Below, one piece after another: positions 37,699-47,059 of a DNA stretch of 64,000 bases. The stretch comes from GWB2-37-7 sp942492835. Lineage in GTDB: Bacteria; Bacillota; Clostridia; Lutisporales; Lutisporaceae. The DNA lies in NCBI GenBank assembly GCA_942492835.1, contig OW818645.1, positions 1,550,001-1,614,000 on the forward strand, given 5' to 3'. Below the pieces are notes generated by a model that was given only the letters and a program-made list of their open reading frames with translations, was not told the origin of the DNA and made no database searches. The number at the start of each line of letters is the position of its first letter. Within the stretch, counting starts at the first letter, position 1. A program made the translations under genes and the position numbers.

Positions 37699-37727
37699 TA
37701 TATAATTTTTTGTTTATTTTTTAACAA
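37699..37727 (-). promoter_or_regulatory. Candidate promoter of the mutase operon
   Basis: -35 TTGTTA (37722-37727), 17-bp spacer, -10 TATATA (37699-37704) on the minus strand, about 175 bases before the start codon. The whole 365-base gap between ftsH and the mutase gene otherwise holds only the leader repeat and the ftsH terminator. Confidence 0.4.
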
Positions 37728-37856
37728 TAAATTATAAAAGCCCTGTTATTTGTAGCTTTTTTCCTCCATAAGCTCTACTTTCATCTATACTATTGCATTA
37801 TATCATATTGAGTCCTCCCTCTATTTAAATATGAAATAGTATTATATCAAAAATTT

Positions 37857-37884
37857 AAAAAAGACCCACTTTCGGGTCTTTTTT
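37857..37884 (-). terminator. Terminator of ftsH
   Basis: An 11-bp stem AAAAAAGACCC/GGGTCTTTTTT, 6 bases after the ftsH stop codon at 37890. Confidence 0.92.
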
Positions 37885-37889
37885 GTTAT

Positions 37890-39698
37890 TTATGCTTGCG
37901 CAAATATCTGTTCAAATTGTTTTTCATCAAGCTTTTCTCTTTCAAGAAGAGCTTGTGCTACTGCATGTAGCTTACTAATATTATCCTTTAGAAGCTGCTC
38001 TGCATGGTTATATCCCTTGTCTATTACAGCTCTAATTTCTTTATCTATAAGTGCCGCAACCTCTTCGCTATAGTTTCGGCTGCGTGCTAAGTCTCTTCCT
38101 ATGAATACCTCATCATGATCTGTTCCAAAGGTAATTGGACCAAACTCATCACTCATACCATACTCAGTAATCATTTTTCGTGCTATATTTGTAGATCTAT
38201 CTATATCACTCTTAGCACCAGTACTTATGTCATTTAGTACAAGCTTTTCTGCAACTCTCCCACCAAGTAAGCTTACAATTTCTTGCTCCAGCTCTGACTT
38301 TGACATATAGTATTTGTCTTGTTTTGGAAGGGATATCGTGTATCCTCCAGCTCTACCTCTTGGTATTATTGATATCTGATGCACAGGATCTGCATTTGGA
38401 AGCAATTTCTGAATAACTGCATGACCTGCTTCATGATAAGCGGTAAGCTTTCTGTCTTGTTCGCTGACTACCTTACTCTTCTTTTCAGGTCCTGCTATAA
38501 CTCTGATAACAGCTTCTTCTATATCCAATAGATCAATTTTTCTCTTATTCTTTCTTGCAGCAAGAAGTGCAGATTCATTCATTACATTTTCTAGATCAGC
38601 AGGTGTAAAGCCCGGTGTTGTCTTTGCTAATACACTTAATTCTACATCAACTGCAAGAGGTTTGTTTCTTGCATGAATTTTTATTATTTCTTCTCTAGCT
38701 TTTACATCAGGTATTCCAACCATAATTTGTCTGTCAAAACGTCCAGGTCTTAATAATGCTGGGTCTAGTATATCTGGTCTATTAGTAGCTGCAATAATAA
38801 TTACACCTTCATTCATGCTGAAACCATCCATTTCAACCAGTAATTGGTTTAGTGTCTGTTCTCTTTCATCATGACCACCGCCTAAACCAGCACCTCTTTG
38901 ACGGCCTACCGCATCTATCTCATCTATAAATATAATACAAGGTGCAGTTTTCTTAGCTTGTTCAAATAGATCTCTAACTCTTGAAGCTCCAACGCCTACA
39001 AACATCTCCACAAAGTCCGAGCCGCTTATAGAGTAGAATGGAACCCCAGCTTCCCCAGATACAGCCTTTGCTAGATATGTTTTACCAGTTCCCGGAGGTC
39101 CTACTAAAAGAACACCCTTTGGTATTCTAGCACCCAACTCAATAAATCGTCTAGGCGATTTTAAGAATTCAACTATCTCACCTAGTTCTTCCTTCTCTTC
39201 ATCGGCGCCTGCAACATCTAGAAAGGTAATCTGCTTTTTATCATCAGGATGAAGCTTAGCCTTACTTTTACCAAAGGACATTACTCTGTTGCCACCGCCC
39301 TGTGTCTGCTGTGTAAGCATGAAGAAAAATACTATAAGAAGTATAACGATTAAAAATACAGGAATAATAGAAATCCATGTAGAAGAAGCAGTTTTAGTAT
39401 TAAAATTTACATTAAGCTTCCCTTCACTTATCATCGGCTGAACTGTATCAATAAGCGCCGATGTCCAAAAGTTTGTCTCAAACTTTTTATTATCGATGGT
39501 TTTTCCTGTAATTGTGGCTACACCAGTCATATCCGAAATAGTTATCTCCTTAATTTTCCCACTTTGTATCATTGTTATCAAGTTTGTATAGGATATCTTG
39601 TCCTTACTTGCTTGAATGGTATCAAAAAAATTAATAAACAAAATTATGATAATAAATATCAATGCATAAAAGCCAATTCCTCGTATAAATTTTTTCAA
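37890..39698 (-). CDS. ftsH: ATP-dependent zinc metalloprotease FtsH
   Basis: 602 residues. It degrades membrane and regulatory proteins. Two membrane helices (about 7-25 and 107-127) flank the external domain. The AAA+ module has Walker A GPPGTGKTYLAKA near 199, Walker B CIIFIDEIDAVGRQRGAG and the SRH ATNRPDILDPALLRPGRFD. The zinc site is HEAGH at 422-426 with the third ligand in the downstream AKSDIDRST region. The start is TTG at 39698, with GGAGG 8 bases upstream. It follows hpt after 195 bases and ends at a strong terminator. Confidence 0.95.
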   Translation of the reverse strand: MKKFIRGIGFYALIFIIIILFINFFDTIQASKDKISYTNLITMIQSGKIKEITISDMTGVATITGKTIDNKKFETNFWTSALIDTVQPMISEGKLNVNFNTKTASSTWISIIPVFLIVILLIVFFFMLTQQTQGGGNRVMSFGKSKAKLHPDDKKQITFLDVAGADEEKEELGEIVEFLKSPRRFIELGARIPKGVLLVGPPGTGKTYLAKAVSGEAGVPFYSISGSDFVEMFVGVGASRVRDLFEQAKKTAPCIIFIDEIDAVGRQRGAGLGGGHDEREQTLNQLLVEMDGFSMNEGVIIIAATNRPDILDPALLRPGRFDRQIMVGIPDVKAREEIIKIHARNKPLAVDVELSVLAKTTPGFTPADLENVMNESALLAARKNKRKIDLLDIEEAVIRVIAGPEKKSKVVSEQDRKLTAYHEAGHAVIQKLLPNADPVHQISIIPRGRAGGYTISLPKQDKYYMSKSELEQEIVSLLGGRVAEKLVLNDISTGAKSDIDRSTNIARKMITEYGMSDEFGPITFGTDHDEVFIGRDLARSRNYSEEVAALIDKEIRAVIDKGYNHAEQLLKDNISKLHAVAQALLEREKLDEKQFEQIFAQA

Positions 39699-39893
39699 AC
39701 ATAGCCCTCCTTTAACGCATGTTCCTTAGAGCTTCATTAACGCATAAGTTATTAAAGCTACTGGATAAATCTACAATATATTTTTAATTTTATCACAGGC
39801 AATTTTAAAACACAACTTAGAATTACTTATCCCAAACTGAAAACTAGGGCTAAGTTCTATTCAAAAATGTCTGATGTAAGACATATAGTGTCT

Positions 39894-40439
39894 TTATTTT
39901 GTGTAAACTTCAGGTTTTAAAATACATACAAAAGGAAGATTTCTATATATTTCTGAGTAATCGAGTCCATATCCTACAACAAATTCATCAGGTATTTGAA
40001 AGCCAGGGAAAGCTATATCCACCTGTGCTTTTCTTTTTTCGGGCTTATCTAATATAGAACATATCTTTACACTGTTTGCATTTCTAGATTTTAAATATTC
40101 TACTAGATAGCTTAAAGTAAGACCTGAGTCTACTACATCCTCTACAATTAAAACATCCTTATTTTGTATGTCCTTCTCTAAGTCTTTGAGTATTCTCACT
40201 ACACCAGAGGATTTTGTGGACGTTCCATAGCTTGATACTACCATAAAGTCTAAAGTCAATGGAAGGTCAATCTCTCTGACCAAATCTGATAAAAATATGA
40301 CGCAACCCTTTAATACTCCTATGACTACCAAATCCTTACCCTTATAGTGCTCAGTAATTTTTTTGCCGAGCTCCTTAGTTTTTTGCTTAATTTGTTCTTC
40401 TGTTATTAGTATTTCCTTTATGTCATTCTCCATGTACAT
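39894..40439 (-). CDS. hpt: Hypoxanthine phosphoribosyltransferase
   Basis: 181 residues from the ATG at 40439 (AGGAGG 7 bases upstream); the longer frame would overlap tilS. It converts hypoxanthine or guanine plus PRPP to IMP or GMP. The PRPP motif is VLIVEDVVDSGLTLSYL near 97-113, the pyrophosphate loop GVLKGCVIFLSDL near 40, and the purine contact DEFVVGYGLDYSE near 155. It is adjacent to tilS as in most Firmicutes, where the two proteins also interact. Confidence 0.94.
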   Translation of the reverse strand: MYMENDIKEILITEEQIKQKTKELGKKITEHYKGKDLVVIGVLKGCVIFLSDLVREIDLPLTLDFMVVSSYGTSTKSSGVVRILKDLEKDIQNKDVLIVEDVVDSGLTLSYLVEYLKSRNANSVKICSILDKPEKRKAQVDIAFPGFQIPDEFVVGYGLDYSEIYRNLPFVCILKPEVYTK

Positions 40440-40452
40440 GAGCGCCCCTCCT

Positions 40453-41859
40453 CTATATGTTATGTAATCCATTCTGGATACTATAGCATATCACTATCAC
40501 TTTTTCAGTCTGTTTAGTTATCTTATATTTTTCACTTATTAAGTCACCAATTATCCATACTATTTCATTTCCGTCAGCCAGAAGAAAGATTTCATCTCTT
40601 TTTTCTCTAGGTGTTTTTCTATCTATAAAATAGTCTTTTAGCTTTTTACTTCCCATCATTCCTATTGGTGAAAACATGTCTCCCTGTTGTCTGTTTCTTA
40701 ATACCAGCTCTTCTTTTACCTTAGCAGCATCTATATAAATAGTATTTGTATGTTTCTGCATCATTGATAATGGGATGTGGTCTGATAGTTTTATGCTTAT
40801 TGCAATTCCACGTTCATCAATCTTATTATCATTATCATATTTTAACTTATAATAGCATTTTTTATGTTTGTTCTCAATCTTTTTGAATAATATTAAATTT
40901 TCATATGAAATGTAAGCCTTAATATTTTTAGGCAGTTCCAATGCTGCACCTGTTCCCTTGTTCAAAAGCTCTATAATGCCTTGAAAGTGCTTGTATTCAT
41001 ATCCGTTCAATGTATCTGCAAGCTTTTCTACAGCTTTTCTAAGCAATCTTTTTTGCATTGCTTCATGAAGCTCTGTTAAATTATTGATTTTAATTGAAAG
41101 TCTTTGCTCTTCTATTTGCACGATGCTGTTCATAAGCTGATTAGTCTGTTGTTCCAGATAATCATTTTCTTCTTTAATTATTTGTGAAAGTCTAGTTACG
41201 CTTTCGTTAAGGTTTGGATTAAAACTTTCTTTTAGATATGGTATTAATTCTAATCTAATTTTATTTCTTGAATATATAGTCTGAAGGTTTGTTTTGTCCA
41301 TCCTTGGCTCTAAATTGTTCTGACGACAATACTCTTCTATACTTATTCTGTCAGTTTCAAGCAAAGGTCTTATAATTTCGTCTCTTAATATATCTATTCC
41401 TTTTAAGCCTTCCAGTCCAGTTCCTCTAAACAATCTCATCAAAATAGTTTCAACATTGTCATTTGCATTTTGAGCTACTGCAATCTTATTTGCATTTATA
41501 ACTTCTTTTACATCTCTAAAAAGCTTGTAACGGATCTCCCGTCCTGCTTCTTCAGGAGATAATCCCTGTTGTTTTGCATATGCAGGTACATCAAAGCTCG
41601 CAATTTTATATGGTATCTCCCACTTCCTGCAAATATCTTCAACAAATTCTGCATCAGCATCTGCTTCTGCTCCTCTAAACTGATGATTTAAATGAACAGC
41701 AAAAATTTCGATGCCTATTTCATTCTTAATAGTATTTAAGACGTGAAGCAGGCATAGAGAATCTGCACCACCAGAAACACCTATTACCACCTTATCCTCT
41801 TTGCTCAACAAATTGTGTTTTAAAATAACGGCTTTGACATTGTCAATAAAATCCTTCAT
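40453..41859 (-). CDS. tilS: tRNA(Ile)-lysidine synthetase
   Basis: 468 residues, full length. It converts the wobble C of the CAU-anticodon tRNA-Ile to lysidine so that AUA is read as Ile. The ATP-pyrophosphatase loop SGGADS lies at 29-34 in VVIGVSGGADSLCLLHVL; RFRGTGLEGLKGI near 139 and the C-terminal MGSKKLKDYFIDRKTPREKR near 402 are characteristic TilS blocks. First gene of the tilS-hpt-ftsH group, with its own consensus promoter. Confidence 0.94.
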   Translation of the reverse strand: MKDFIDNVKAVILKHNLLSKEDKVVIGVSGGADSLCLLHVLNTIKNEIGIEIFAVHLNHQFRGAEADADAEFVEDICRKWEIPYKIASFDVPAYAKQQGLSPEEAGREIRYKLFRDVKEVINANKIAVAQNANDNVETILMRLFRGTGLEGLKGIDILRDEIIRPLLETDRISIEEYCRQNNLEPRMDKTNLQTIYSRNKIRLELIPYLKESFNPNLNESVTRLSQIIKEENDYLEQQTNQLMNSIVQIEEQRLSIKINNLTELHEAMQKRLLRKAVEKLADTLNGYEYKHFQGIIELLNKGTGAALELPKNIKAYISYENLILFKKIENKHKKCYYKLKYDNDNKIDERGIAISIKLSDHIPLSMMQKHTNTIYIDAAKVKEELVLRNRQQGDMFSPIGMMGSKKLKDYFIDRKTPREKRDEIFLLADGNEIVWIIGDLISEKYKITKQTEKVIVICYSIQNGLHNI

Positions 41860-41898
41860 AAAATCCTTCCCAAAATAAACTCCTAATACACTTTGTGT

Positions 41899-41940
41899 AA
41901 TGTATTCAATATTCTTGACGAGACTTGTATAGAATACATT
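41899..41940. repeat. Inverted repeat at the tilS transcription start
   Basis: AATGTATTC (41899-41907) and GAATACATT (41932-41940) are perfect complements overlapping the -10 region and the likely start point, forming either an operator or a 5' hairpin of the mRNA. Confidence 0.45.
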
Positions 41941-41966
41941 CTATAATTACATATTAATATTGTCAA
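41938..41966 (-). promoter_or_regulatory. Sigma-A promoter of tilS-hpt-ftsH
   Basis: Consensus -35 TTGACA (41961-41966), 17-bp spacer, -10 TAGAAT (41938-41943). It is the only strong promoter between the yabT terminator and tilS. Confidence 0.8.
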
Positions 41967-42064
41967 TATTGTTATATAAAGCATACAAATCATTAGCAGA
42001 AAATATACCGCACTATTTTTTAAATTTAAATTGTTAAGTGCAATATATATAATACTTATATAAT

Positions 42065-42106
42065 GCAAAAACGATTTTTGCTATCTATATGTATGCAAAA
42101 ATCGTT
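42065..42106 (-). terminator. Terminator overlapping the end of the kinase gene
   Basis: AACGATTTTTGC and GCAAAAATCGTT (42095-42106 and 42070-42081) form a 12-bp stem followed by TTTGC on the minus strand. The first arm lies within the last codons of the kinase gene. Confidence 0.8.
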
Positions 42107-42981
42107 GCAGTTATTATAAGGCTCAACACTGATATTAAAATGTTTAATGCCGCTTTAAGCCTGTCAGGATGTTTTTTGCATTGTTCTGCTGCACAACCTA
42201 TCTCGTTGTATAGTGTTTCACAGTCCTTTATTTTTCCTTCAATACAGCCAGTTATTATTTCAAACACCTTTGTAGGCACTTTTCTTTTCTTTAGACTTTT
42301 AATTGCTATTTCAAGTTTTTCTTTATCAGGATCCAGGCTCCTATTTAAAAGCATTGATATAAAAAGGATAGCTATTACAAAGGTTTGATAAGATAAATCA
42401 GCTATACGTTTGCCTCTCTCCCAACACAGCCTATCATACATTGGCGTGTATTCCTTTACAGTCTTCCCATTTTCCACCAAGCTACCTAGATCTATAAGCT
42501 TTATCAACTTGTTTTTTTCGTCTATCATTATGTTTTCATGCTTTAAATCTGTATATATGTAACCCACTTCGTTAATTTGTCTAATTATATTAATAATAAT
42601 ACTGATAAGGTCCAGCTTAGTCTTAAAACTCAATTGTGAATTTCTTATAACCGACTTCAAATTATTGCCTTCTATATATTCCATTGTAAAATAATGATAA
42701 ATTTTTCCTTGATTTGTGAAATCATCAAGGTCAAATGCCTTAGGAATAAAATTTTTGTCCTTTAGCTTACAGAGAAAATTATATTCCTTGGTTATACTTA
42801 TCATGTCATCACTAAGCTTCAAAGCAAGCCGCCGTCCCTCTTTATCCTCTACAAGATATATTTCGCCCACACCACCCGCTCCCAGCCTTTTTAGCATTAT
42901 ATAGGACTTTCCTGTCCACATGCCTTTGATTTCATCATATTTATTATTATACATAGTATTTATCAATAACTTCACTTTCAT
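42085..42981 (-). CDS. yabT: YabT-like serine/threonine protein kinase
   Basis: 298 residues. It is a Hanks-type kinase: glycine loop RLGAGGVGEIYLVED near 32-46, catalytic lysine in LALKLSDD near 53, catalytic loop YTDLKHENIMID near 142-153 (DLK in place of RD) and metal aspartate in LIDLGSLV. A single C-terminal membrane helix (ALNILISVLSLIITATIFAY) anchors it. The position directly after spoIIE and a VWA gene matches B. subtilis yabT, a sporulation-expressed kinase. The start is uncertain: it overlaps the VWA gene by 35 bases, and an ATG at 42954 is equally possible. Confidence 0.85.
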   Translation of the reverse strand: MKVKLLINTMYNNKYDEIKGMWTGKSYIMLKRLGAGGVGEIYLVEDKEGRRLALKLSDDMISITKEYNFLCKLKDKNFIPKAFDLDDFTNQGKIYHYFTMEYIEGNNLKSVIRNSQLSFKTKLDLISIIINIIRQINEVGYIYTDLKHENIMIDEKNKLIKLIDLGSLVENGKTVKEYTPMYDRLCWERGKRIADLSYQTFVIAILFISMLLNRSLDPDKEKLEIAIKSLKKRKVPTKVFEIITGCIEGKIKDCETLYNEIGCAAEQCKKHPDRLKAALNILISVLSLIITATIFAYI

Positions 42982-43717
42982 GTGTTTCTACATATGCAGA
43001 GCTGTTATCAAATTTATCATCCTTGCTTTTTATTATTAGCTGACAAGCCTTTTCAATAGCTGGCCCTGTTGGAGTTCCACCTCCTGCTTTTAGCAAGCCT
43101 AGTCTATCCTTCAGAAATTCTTCTGAATCTGTAAAGCTGCAAATAATACTAGCATACTCATTATTAAGACCAGGGTATTTTATAACTGCTATCTTGCTAT
43201 GTCCTCGTCTTGATTTTAGATTTCTCAATAGTTCAATCATGCTTTTTTTTGCTGTTTCTAGTTTATTTTTCATGCTTCCGCTGGTATCTAGTACAACAGC
43301 ACATCTTAAGTTAATACCATCTCCAAAATTTTCAATGAAATCAATTATCTTATATCTAGATTTTGGCTCAAGATTGTTGATATCCACTCCAACAATTGAT
43401 TTAAGCTGTCTGCTTACTATTTGTTCTATAGTTCTTTGTGCAGTTTTTTGTGTCATTACCTGCACAGTCATATCCAAGTTTTCTAAGTGAGTGTACTCGC
43501 AAAGTCCACCTCCTGCTTTTGCAATGCCTTCCAGCTCCTCAATGTCTCTTTCTTCATCATCGCTGTCTTGATTAATAATGCCTATAGTACTAACTACTAT
43601 GCCTGCCTTATTGGCTTGTCGTGCTGCTTCTATAGGGCTTATCCCTATATTTGACTTTCCATCAGTTATTATTATAATTTGTCTGATTTCACCTGTATCT
43701 TCATTTTCCATATTCAT
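42947..43717 (-). CDS. yabS: VWA-domain protein (YabS-like)
   Basis: 256 residues. Two VWA-like parts: the N-terminal IIIITDGKSNIGISPIEAAR looks like the second half of a VWA fold (no DxSxS before it), and the C-terminal one has a complete MIDAS start, AVVLDTSGSMKNKLETAKKS, with D143. Such proteins bind divalent metal and mediate protein contact; in B. subtilis yabS lies in the same position between spoIIE and yabT. RBS GGGAGG precedes ATG. Role in sporulation is inferred from position only. Confidence 0.82.
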   Translation of the reverse strand: MNMENEDTGEIRQIIIITDGKSNIGISPIEAARQANKAGIVVSTIGIINQDSDDEERDIEELEGIAKAGGGLCEYTHLENLDMTVQVMTQKTAQRTIEQIVSRQLKSIVGVDINNLEPKSRYKIIDFIENFGDGINLRCAVVLDTSGSMKNKLETAKKSMIELLRNLKSRRGHSKIAVIKYPGLNNEYASIICSFTDSEEFLKDRLGLLKAGGGTPTGPAIEKACQLIIKSKDDKFDNSSAYVETHESEVIDKYYV

Positions 43718-43789
43718 AAAAAACCTCCCTGCATAATCACTACATTAGTAATTATTGCCAGGCAAGAAGATTGTTATGCACGGAATATG

Positions 43790-46204
43790 TTATACGTTTT
43801 CCCATATCTTTGCTACCATTACAGTCATATCATCGCAAGCTATTCCACCATTTATTTCTATACAAGTACTCAATATTTCGTCAGCTATTTTTTGTGGGTT
43901 TCTGGTGTTGATATTATCTATAACACCAGCCATCCATCTTTCCTTATTGATTTCACTTTGGTTGGAATCTAGTATTCCATCACTGACCATTATTACAAAG
44001 TCTCCATCATTAAGCTTTTTCTTTATAAATTCCATTTCAACATTTTTAAGTATTCCTACAGGTAAAGAGCCTACCTTGATTACATCTACATGATCCTCAT
44101 ATTTTATGAAGGTAGAAACCGCTCCTACTTTTACAAATTCAACCTCTCCATTATATTGATTTATTACCGTTAAATCTATTGTTGCATAGGTTTCCTCATT
44201 TGATTTCATTAGGAGCAGTGAGTTTATTGTCTTTACCGCCAAATCCTTATCAAAGCCTGCATATAGGAATTTTTCTAGGAGTCTTATAGTAGTTCCGCTT
44301 TCTACAGAAGCCTTGTATCCCGTTCCCATTCCGTCACTTAAGGCCAGCATAAACTTACTGTCCTTTAACTCTATGAAGGAATAATTATCACCCGATACTG
44401 GACCACTCTTTGTCGCTTTAGCAATGCCTGTTAATATTTGATACTTTTCTGCTTCTTTAAGCTTAATACAGCATTGACTACTGTTTGTTGTTAAACATTG
44501 TATATCCTTCTTCACAAACTTCTTTTTTGTTACACTATTTATTATAGGTATTACATTTTTTATGCAATCTCTTCTCCCCCCACAACTAGGAACCTTGATT
44601 TCTATCTGAATTCCACAGCCTACTTCAGCTACCGATACATCCTGTACATAAATTCCTTGAGTATCCAAAGCCACTATTATGAGCTCCTCCAAACTGTGGT
44701 TAAAATTAATATCTATATCTATCTGGAGAGCAAGATCAGATACCACCGTAGAGACTTCCTTAAGCTGTTCACACACAACCATTCTGCTCTCATTTATTTT
44801 TTTCTTCCAGTTCATATTGTTTCTATATAGATCAAAATAGTATCTTATACTGCTTATCATCTCTTCTGGTTTGACACACCTTTCTCTAAAATTGTTTGGA
44901 ATACTTTCCAGTCTAATGCTGCCTTCATTCTCAATCTGTGTTAGAAAGCTAAACAGATATTGATAGCTTTTATAAAAATCTCTTTTCCAGCAGTTATTTA
45001 CCATTCCGCAGCTTGAACAGCATTTACTTACAACTTGGTCTAGAATCTCTGCTGCATCAATCTGAGAGTAAAACTCCTTACCGCTAACGCTATCCTTCAA
45101 GGTCAGTGCTAGCTCATCAAAAACTGATGCTACCTCAGAAAGCTTATCTGTAGTGTATTCTTTAAATCTCTTGTTATAAGCCTTGTCCTTTACCAAATCA
45201 GTAGTAAATATCTTTTTGCTAGCTAAAGCCTTTTTTACAAAGCTATTTGGAATCAGAATAAACAATATGCAAGCAGCTAGAATTTCATAAAACTTTATTA
45301 AAACCTCAGTTGAGCCATTTATGTAAAAGGTCATAAGTGCATTGCCCAGTATAAAGGCTATAACAACACCGACTTTTCCTATACCTTTTACAACACCTGC
45401 AAAGAGACCACACAAGCCATAAACACCTATAGCTGCTGGAATTATGGAGCCTGATAGGGATTGTATTATACCAAGAATTATACCCAGAGCAGCTCCTGTT
45501 CCTGCACTTCCATAGAAGGAAAATAGTATGATTAAGAGTATCATGCTTATGTTTTTAATTGATAGACCATAAATTGAAAAATCTGCACCTATGAAGCAAA
45601 AGGCTAAAAGCACCGAAATAGATATAATTTCTTCACCAGATATTGTTTTTCGAGCTTTTAAGTTTTTCAATACAGGAAAAGCACCGTCATAAACATATAC
45701 TAACAAAGCAATTAGAAAAGATTCTATTATTATCATAAGCATGTCATATATGTAATAATCTCTTATGTAATAAACAAAATATCCTGCAACAAAATTTGCT
45801 ATGGCTACACAAACTGCTACTACAGCCTTTTGATTTATCCTCCATCTTGTGGTCGCTAAATGAGCTACGATAAATATGATGGATGAAATAAAATATTTTA
45901 GTAGAATTTCTTTTTCTCCAATAGTAAATACTCCTAGTAAAACTCCTGTAAGTGCAAAGCCAAGATTCAATTCTTGAAGACTATATATTGCAAGATAAGC
46001 AAGTCCAAAGGGACTTAAATAATCTAAGACTACTGCTCGACCTAACAAAAAACCTATTAATCCAAAAGCAACATTTAGCTTTAATTGATTATTTATTATA
46101 ATGGCCTTTAGCGGCTTTAGTCTATCCACCCTTGATATAATTGTTTCATGTACTATAGAGCGTTTTATTCGAGAGTAGGGAAATACTTCAGATCTGTCTA
46201 CCAA
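43790..46204 (-). CDS. spoIIE: Stage II sporulation protein E, PP2C-type phosphatase
   Basis: 804 residues. It dephosphorylates SpoIIAA to release sigma-F in the forespore and takes part in polar septation. About ten membrane helices occupy residues 40-320 and a central regulatory region follows, ending in a C-terminal PP2C domain (about 595-804). Metal-binding aspartates are in MLALSDGMGTGYKASVES near 620 and FVIMVSDGILDSNQSE near 740. A cysteine group CCSSCGMVNNCWKR lies in the central region. The start is TTG at 46204 with AGGTGG upstream. First gene of spoIIE-yabS-yabT. Confidence 0.94.
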   Translation of the reverse strand: MVDRSEVFPYSRIKRSIVHETIISRVDRLKPLKAIIINNQLKLNVAFGLIGFLLGRAVVLDYLSPFGLAYLAIYSLQELNLGFALTGVLLGVFTIGEKEILLKYFISSIIFIVAHLATTRWRINQKAVVAVCVAIANFVAGYFVYYIRDYYIYDMLMIIIESFLIALLVYVYDGAFPVLKNLKARKTISGEEIISISVLLAFCFIGADFSIYGLSIKNISMILLIILFSFYGSAGTGAALGIILGIIQSLSGSIIPAAIGVYGLCGLFAGVVKGIGKVGVVIAFILGNALMTFYINGSTEVLIKFYEILAACILFILIPNSFVKKALASKKIFTTDLVKDKAYNKRFKEYTTDKLSEVASVFDELALTLKDSVSGKEFYSQIDAAEILDQVVSKCCSSCGMVNNCWKRDFYKSYQYLFSFLTQIENEGSIRLESIPNNFRERCVKPEEMISSIRYYFDLYRNNMNWKKKINESRMVVCEQLKEVSTVVSDLALQIDIDINFNHSLEELIIVALDTQGIYVQDVSVAEVGCGIQIEIKVPSCGGRRDCIKNVIPIINSVTKKKFVKKDIQCLTTNSSQCCIKLKEAEKYQILTGIAKATKSGPVSGDNYSFIELKDSKFMLALSDGMGTGYKASVESGTTIRLLEKFLYAGFDKDLAVKTINSLLLMKSNEETYATIDLTVINQYNGEVEFVKVGAVSTFIKYEDHVDVIKVGSLPVGILKNVEMEFIKKKLNDGDFVIMVSDGILDSNQSEINKERWMAGVIDNINTRNPQKIADEILSTCIEINGGIACDDMTVMVAKIWENV

Positions 46205-46271
46205 TCAAACCACCACCTAACATAATATTCAAACTTGTGTTAAAATATACCAATGTCTAATAACATATAGA

Positions 46272-46304
46272 ATTCTAACACAGCTTCTTTGAAATATTTG
46301 TCAG
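46272..46304 (-). promoter_or_regulatory. spoIIE promoter with 21-bp spacer and 0A-like boxes
   Basis: -35 CTGACA (46299-46304), a 21-bp spacer and -10 TAGAAT (46272-46277). This long spacing is known for Spo0A-activated sigma-A promoters such as B. subtilis spoIIE. Degenerate 0A boxes lie at and above the -35: TTGTCAGG at 46298-46305, CTTGTCTA near 46331, TTGTCAAA near 46352 and TTGTCGAT near 46433. Confidence 0.55.
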
Positions 46305-46459
46305 GTTTAGTTTTTGTGAAAAAAAACTTTTAGACAAGTTGAGTTATGATTTGACAATTAAATGTAAATAATATGAAGCATGATGGTTATTTGCAGATTT
46401 ACTAACTTATAACCACCAGTTATACTAGAAACTTGTCGATTATTTATTAATATAAAAAA

Positions 46460-46483
46460 ATCTCAAGTTTTTCAACTTGAGAT
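46460..46483 (-). terminator. Terminator of the tRNA cluster
   Basis: ATCTCAAGTT and AACTTGAGAT (46460-46469 and 46474-46483) form a 10-bp stem; seven Ts follow on the minus strand. It lies 12 bases past tRNA-Met. Confidence 0.9.
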
Positions 46484-46494
46484 TAAAATTCATT

Positions 46495-46571
46495 TGGTAG
46501 CGGCGGGGAGATTTGAACTCTCGACCTATCGGGTATGAACCGAGTGCTCTAGCCAGCTGAGCTACACCGCC
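46495..46571 (-). tRNA. tRNA-Met (CAT), elongator
   Basis: 77 nt with encoded CCA. The anticodon loop TTCATAC reads CAT. It starts GGCGGTGTAGCTCAGCTGGC, as B. subtilis elongator tRNA-Met does, and has a G1-U72 pair rather than the initiator's C1-A72 mismatch. A lysidine-modified tRNA-Ile is the less likely alternative. Confidence 0.9.
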
Positions 46572-46759
46572 ATATAAAACGTAATCTGTTTTGCAATATT
46601 TCGGATTTGTTTTCCTCATCTTACTCGCATCTGACGTCTATATTATATATAAGGCCTGTCCTGTTGCAATTTGCCACTCTAAGAGCGTACTACTATGCAA
46701 GTGTCTGCTATTTAACAACCATGGCTATTAACTAACTCCAGGCTATGATGATTGCGATT

Positions 46760-46835
<76 letters not shown>

Positions 46836-46842
46836 ATAAAAA

Positions 46843-46931
46843 TGGTGCCGAAGACCGGAATCGAACCGGTACGGTCGGTAAGGACCGCAGGATTTTAAGT
46901 CCTGTGCGTCTGCCAGTTCCGCCACTTCGGC
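46843..46931 (-). tRNA. tRNA-Leu (TAA)
   Basis: 89 nt with a long variable arm (GCGGTCCTTACCGACCGT) typical of class II tRNAs. The anticodon loop ACTTAAAAT reads TAA. The acceptor GCCGAAG pairs with CTTCGGC and CCA is encoded. Seven bases separate it from the initiator tRNA. Confidence 0.93.
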
Positions 46932-47059
46932 GCTCAATGTCTCAGCGACAAATATTATTATATCTTCTTTATTACGATACGTCAACTACTTTTTTATTTA
47001 TTTTTTTGAATCATGCTGATTTATGTTAACTATCCTATCTTATTCTCTATTATTCTCCA

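Noticed and set aside
41883..42068. 61-codon minus-strand ORF between yabT and tilS
   Set aside because: It spans the tilS promoter and operator-like repeat and has no ribosome-binding site.
46495..46571. Lysidine-type tRNA-Ile (CAT)
   Set aside because: The 5' half matches elongator tRNA-Met of Bacillus almost exactly, so Met is preferred, though the anticodon alone cannot decide.
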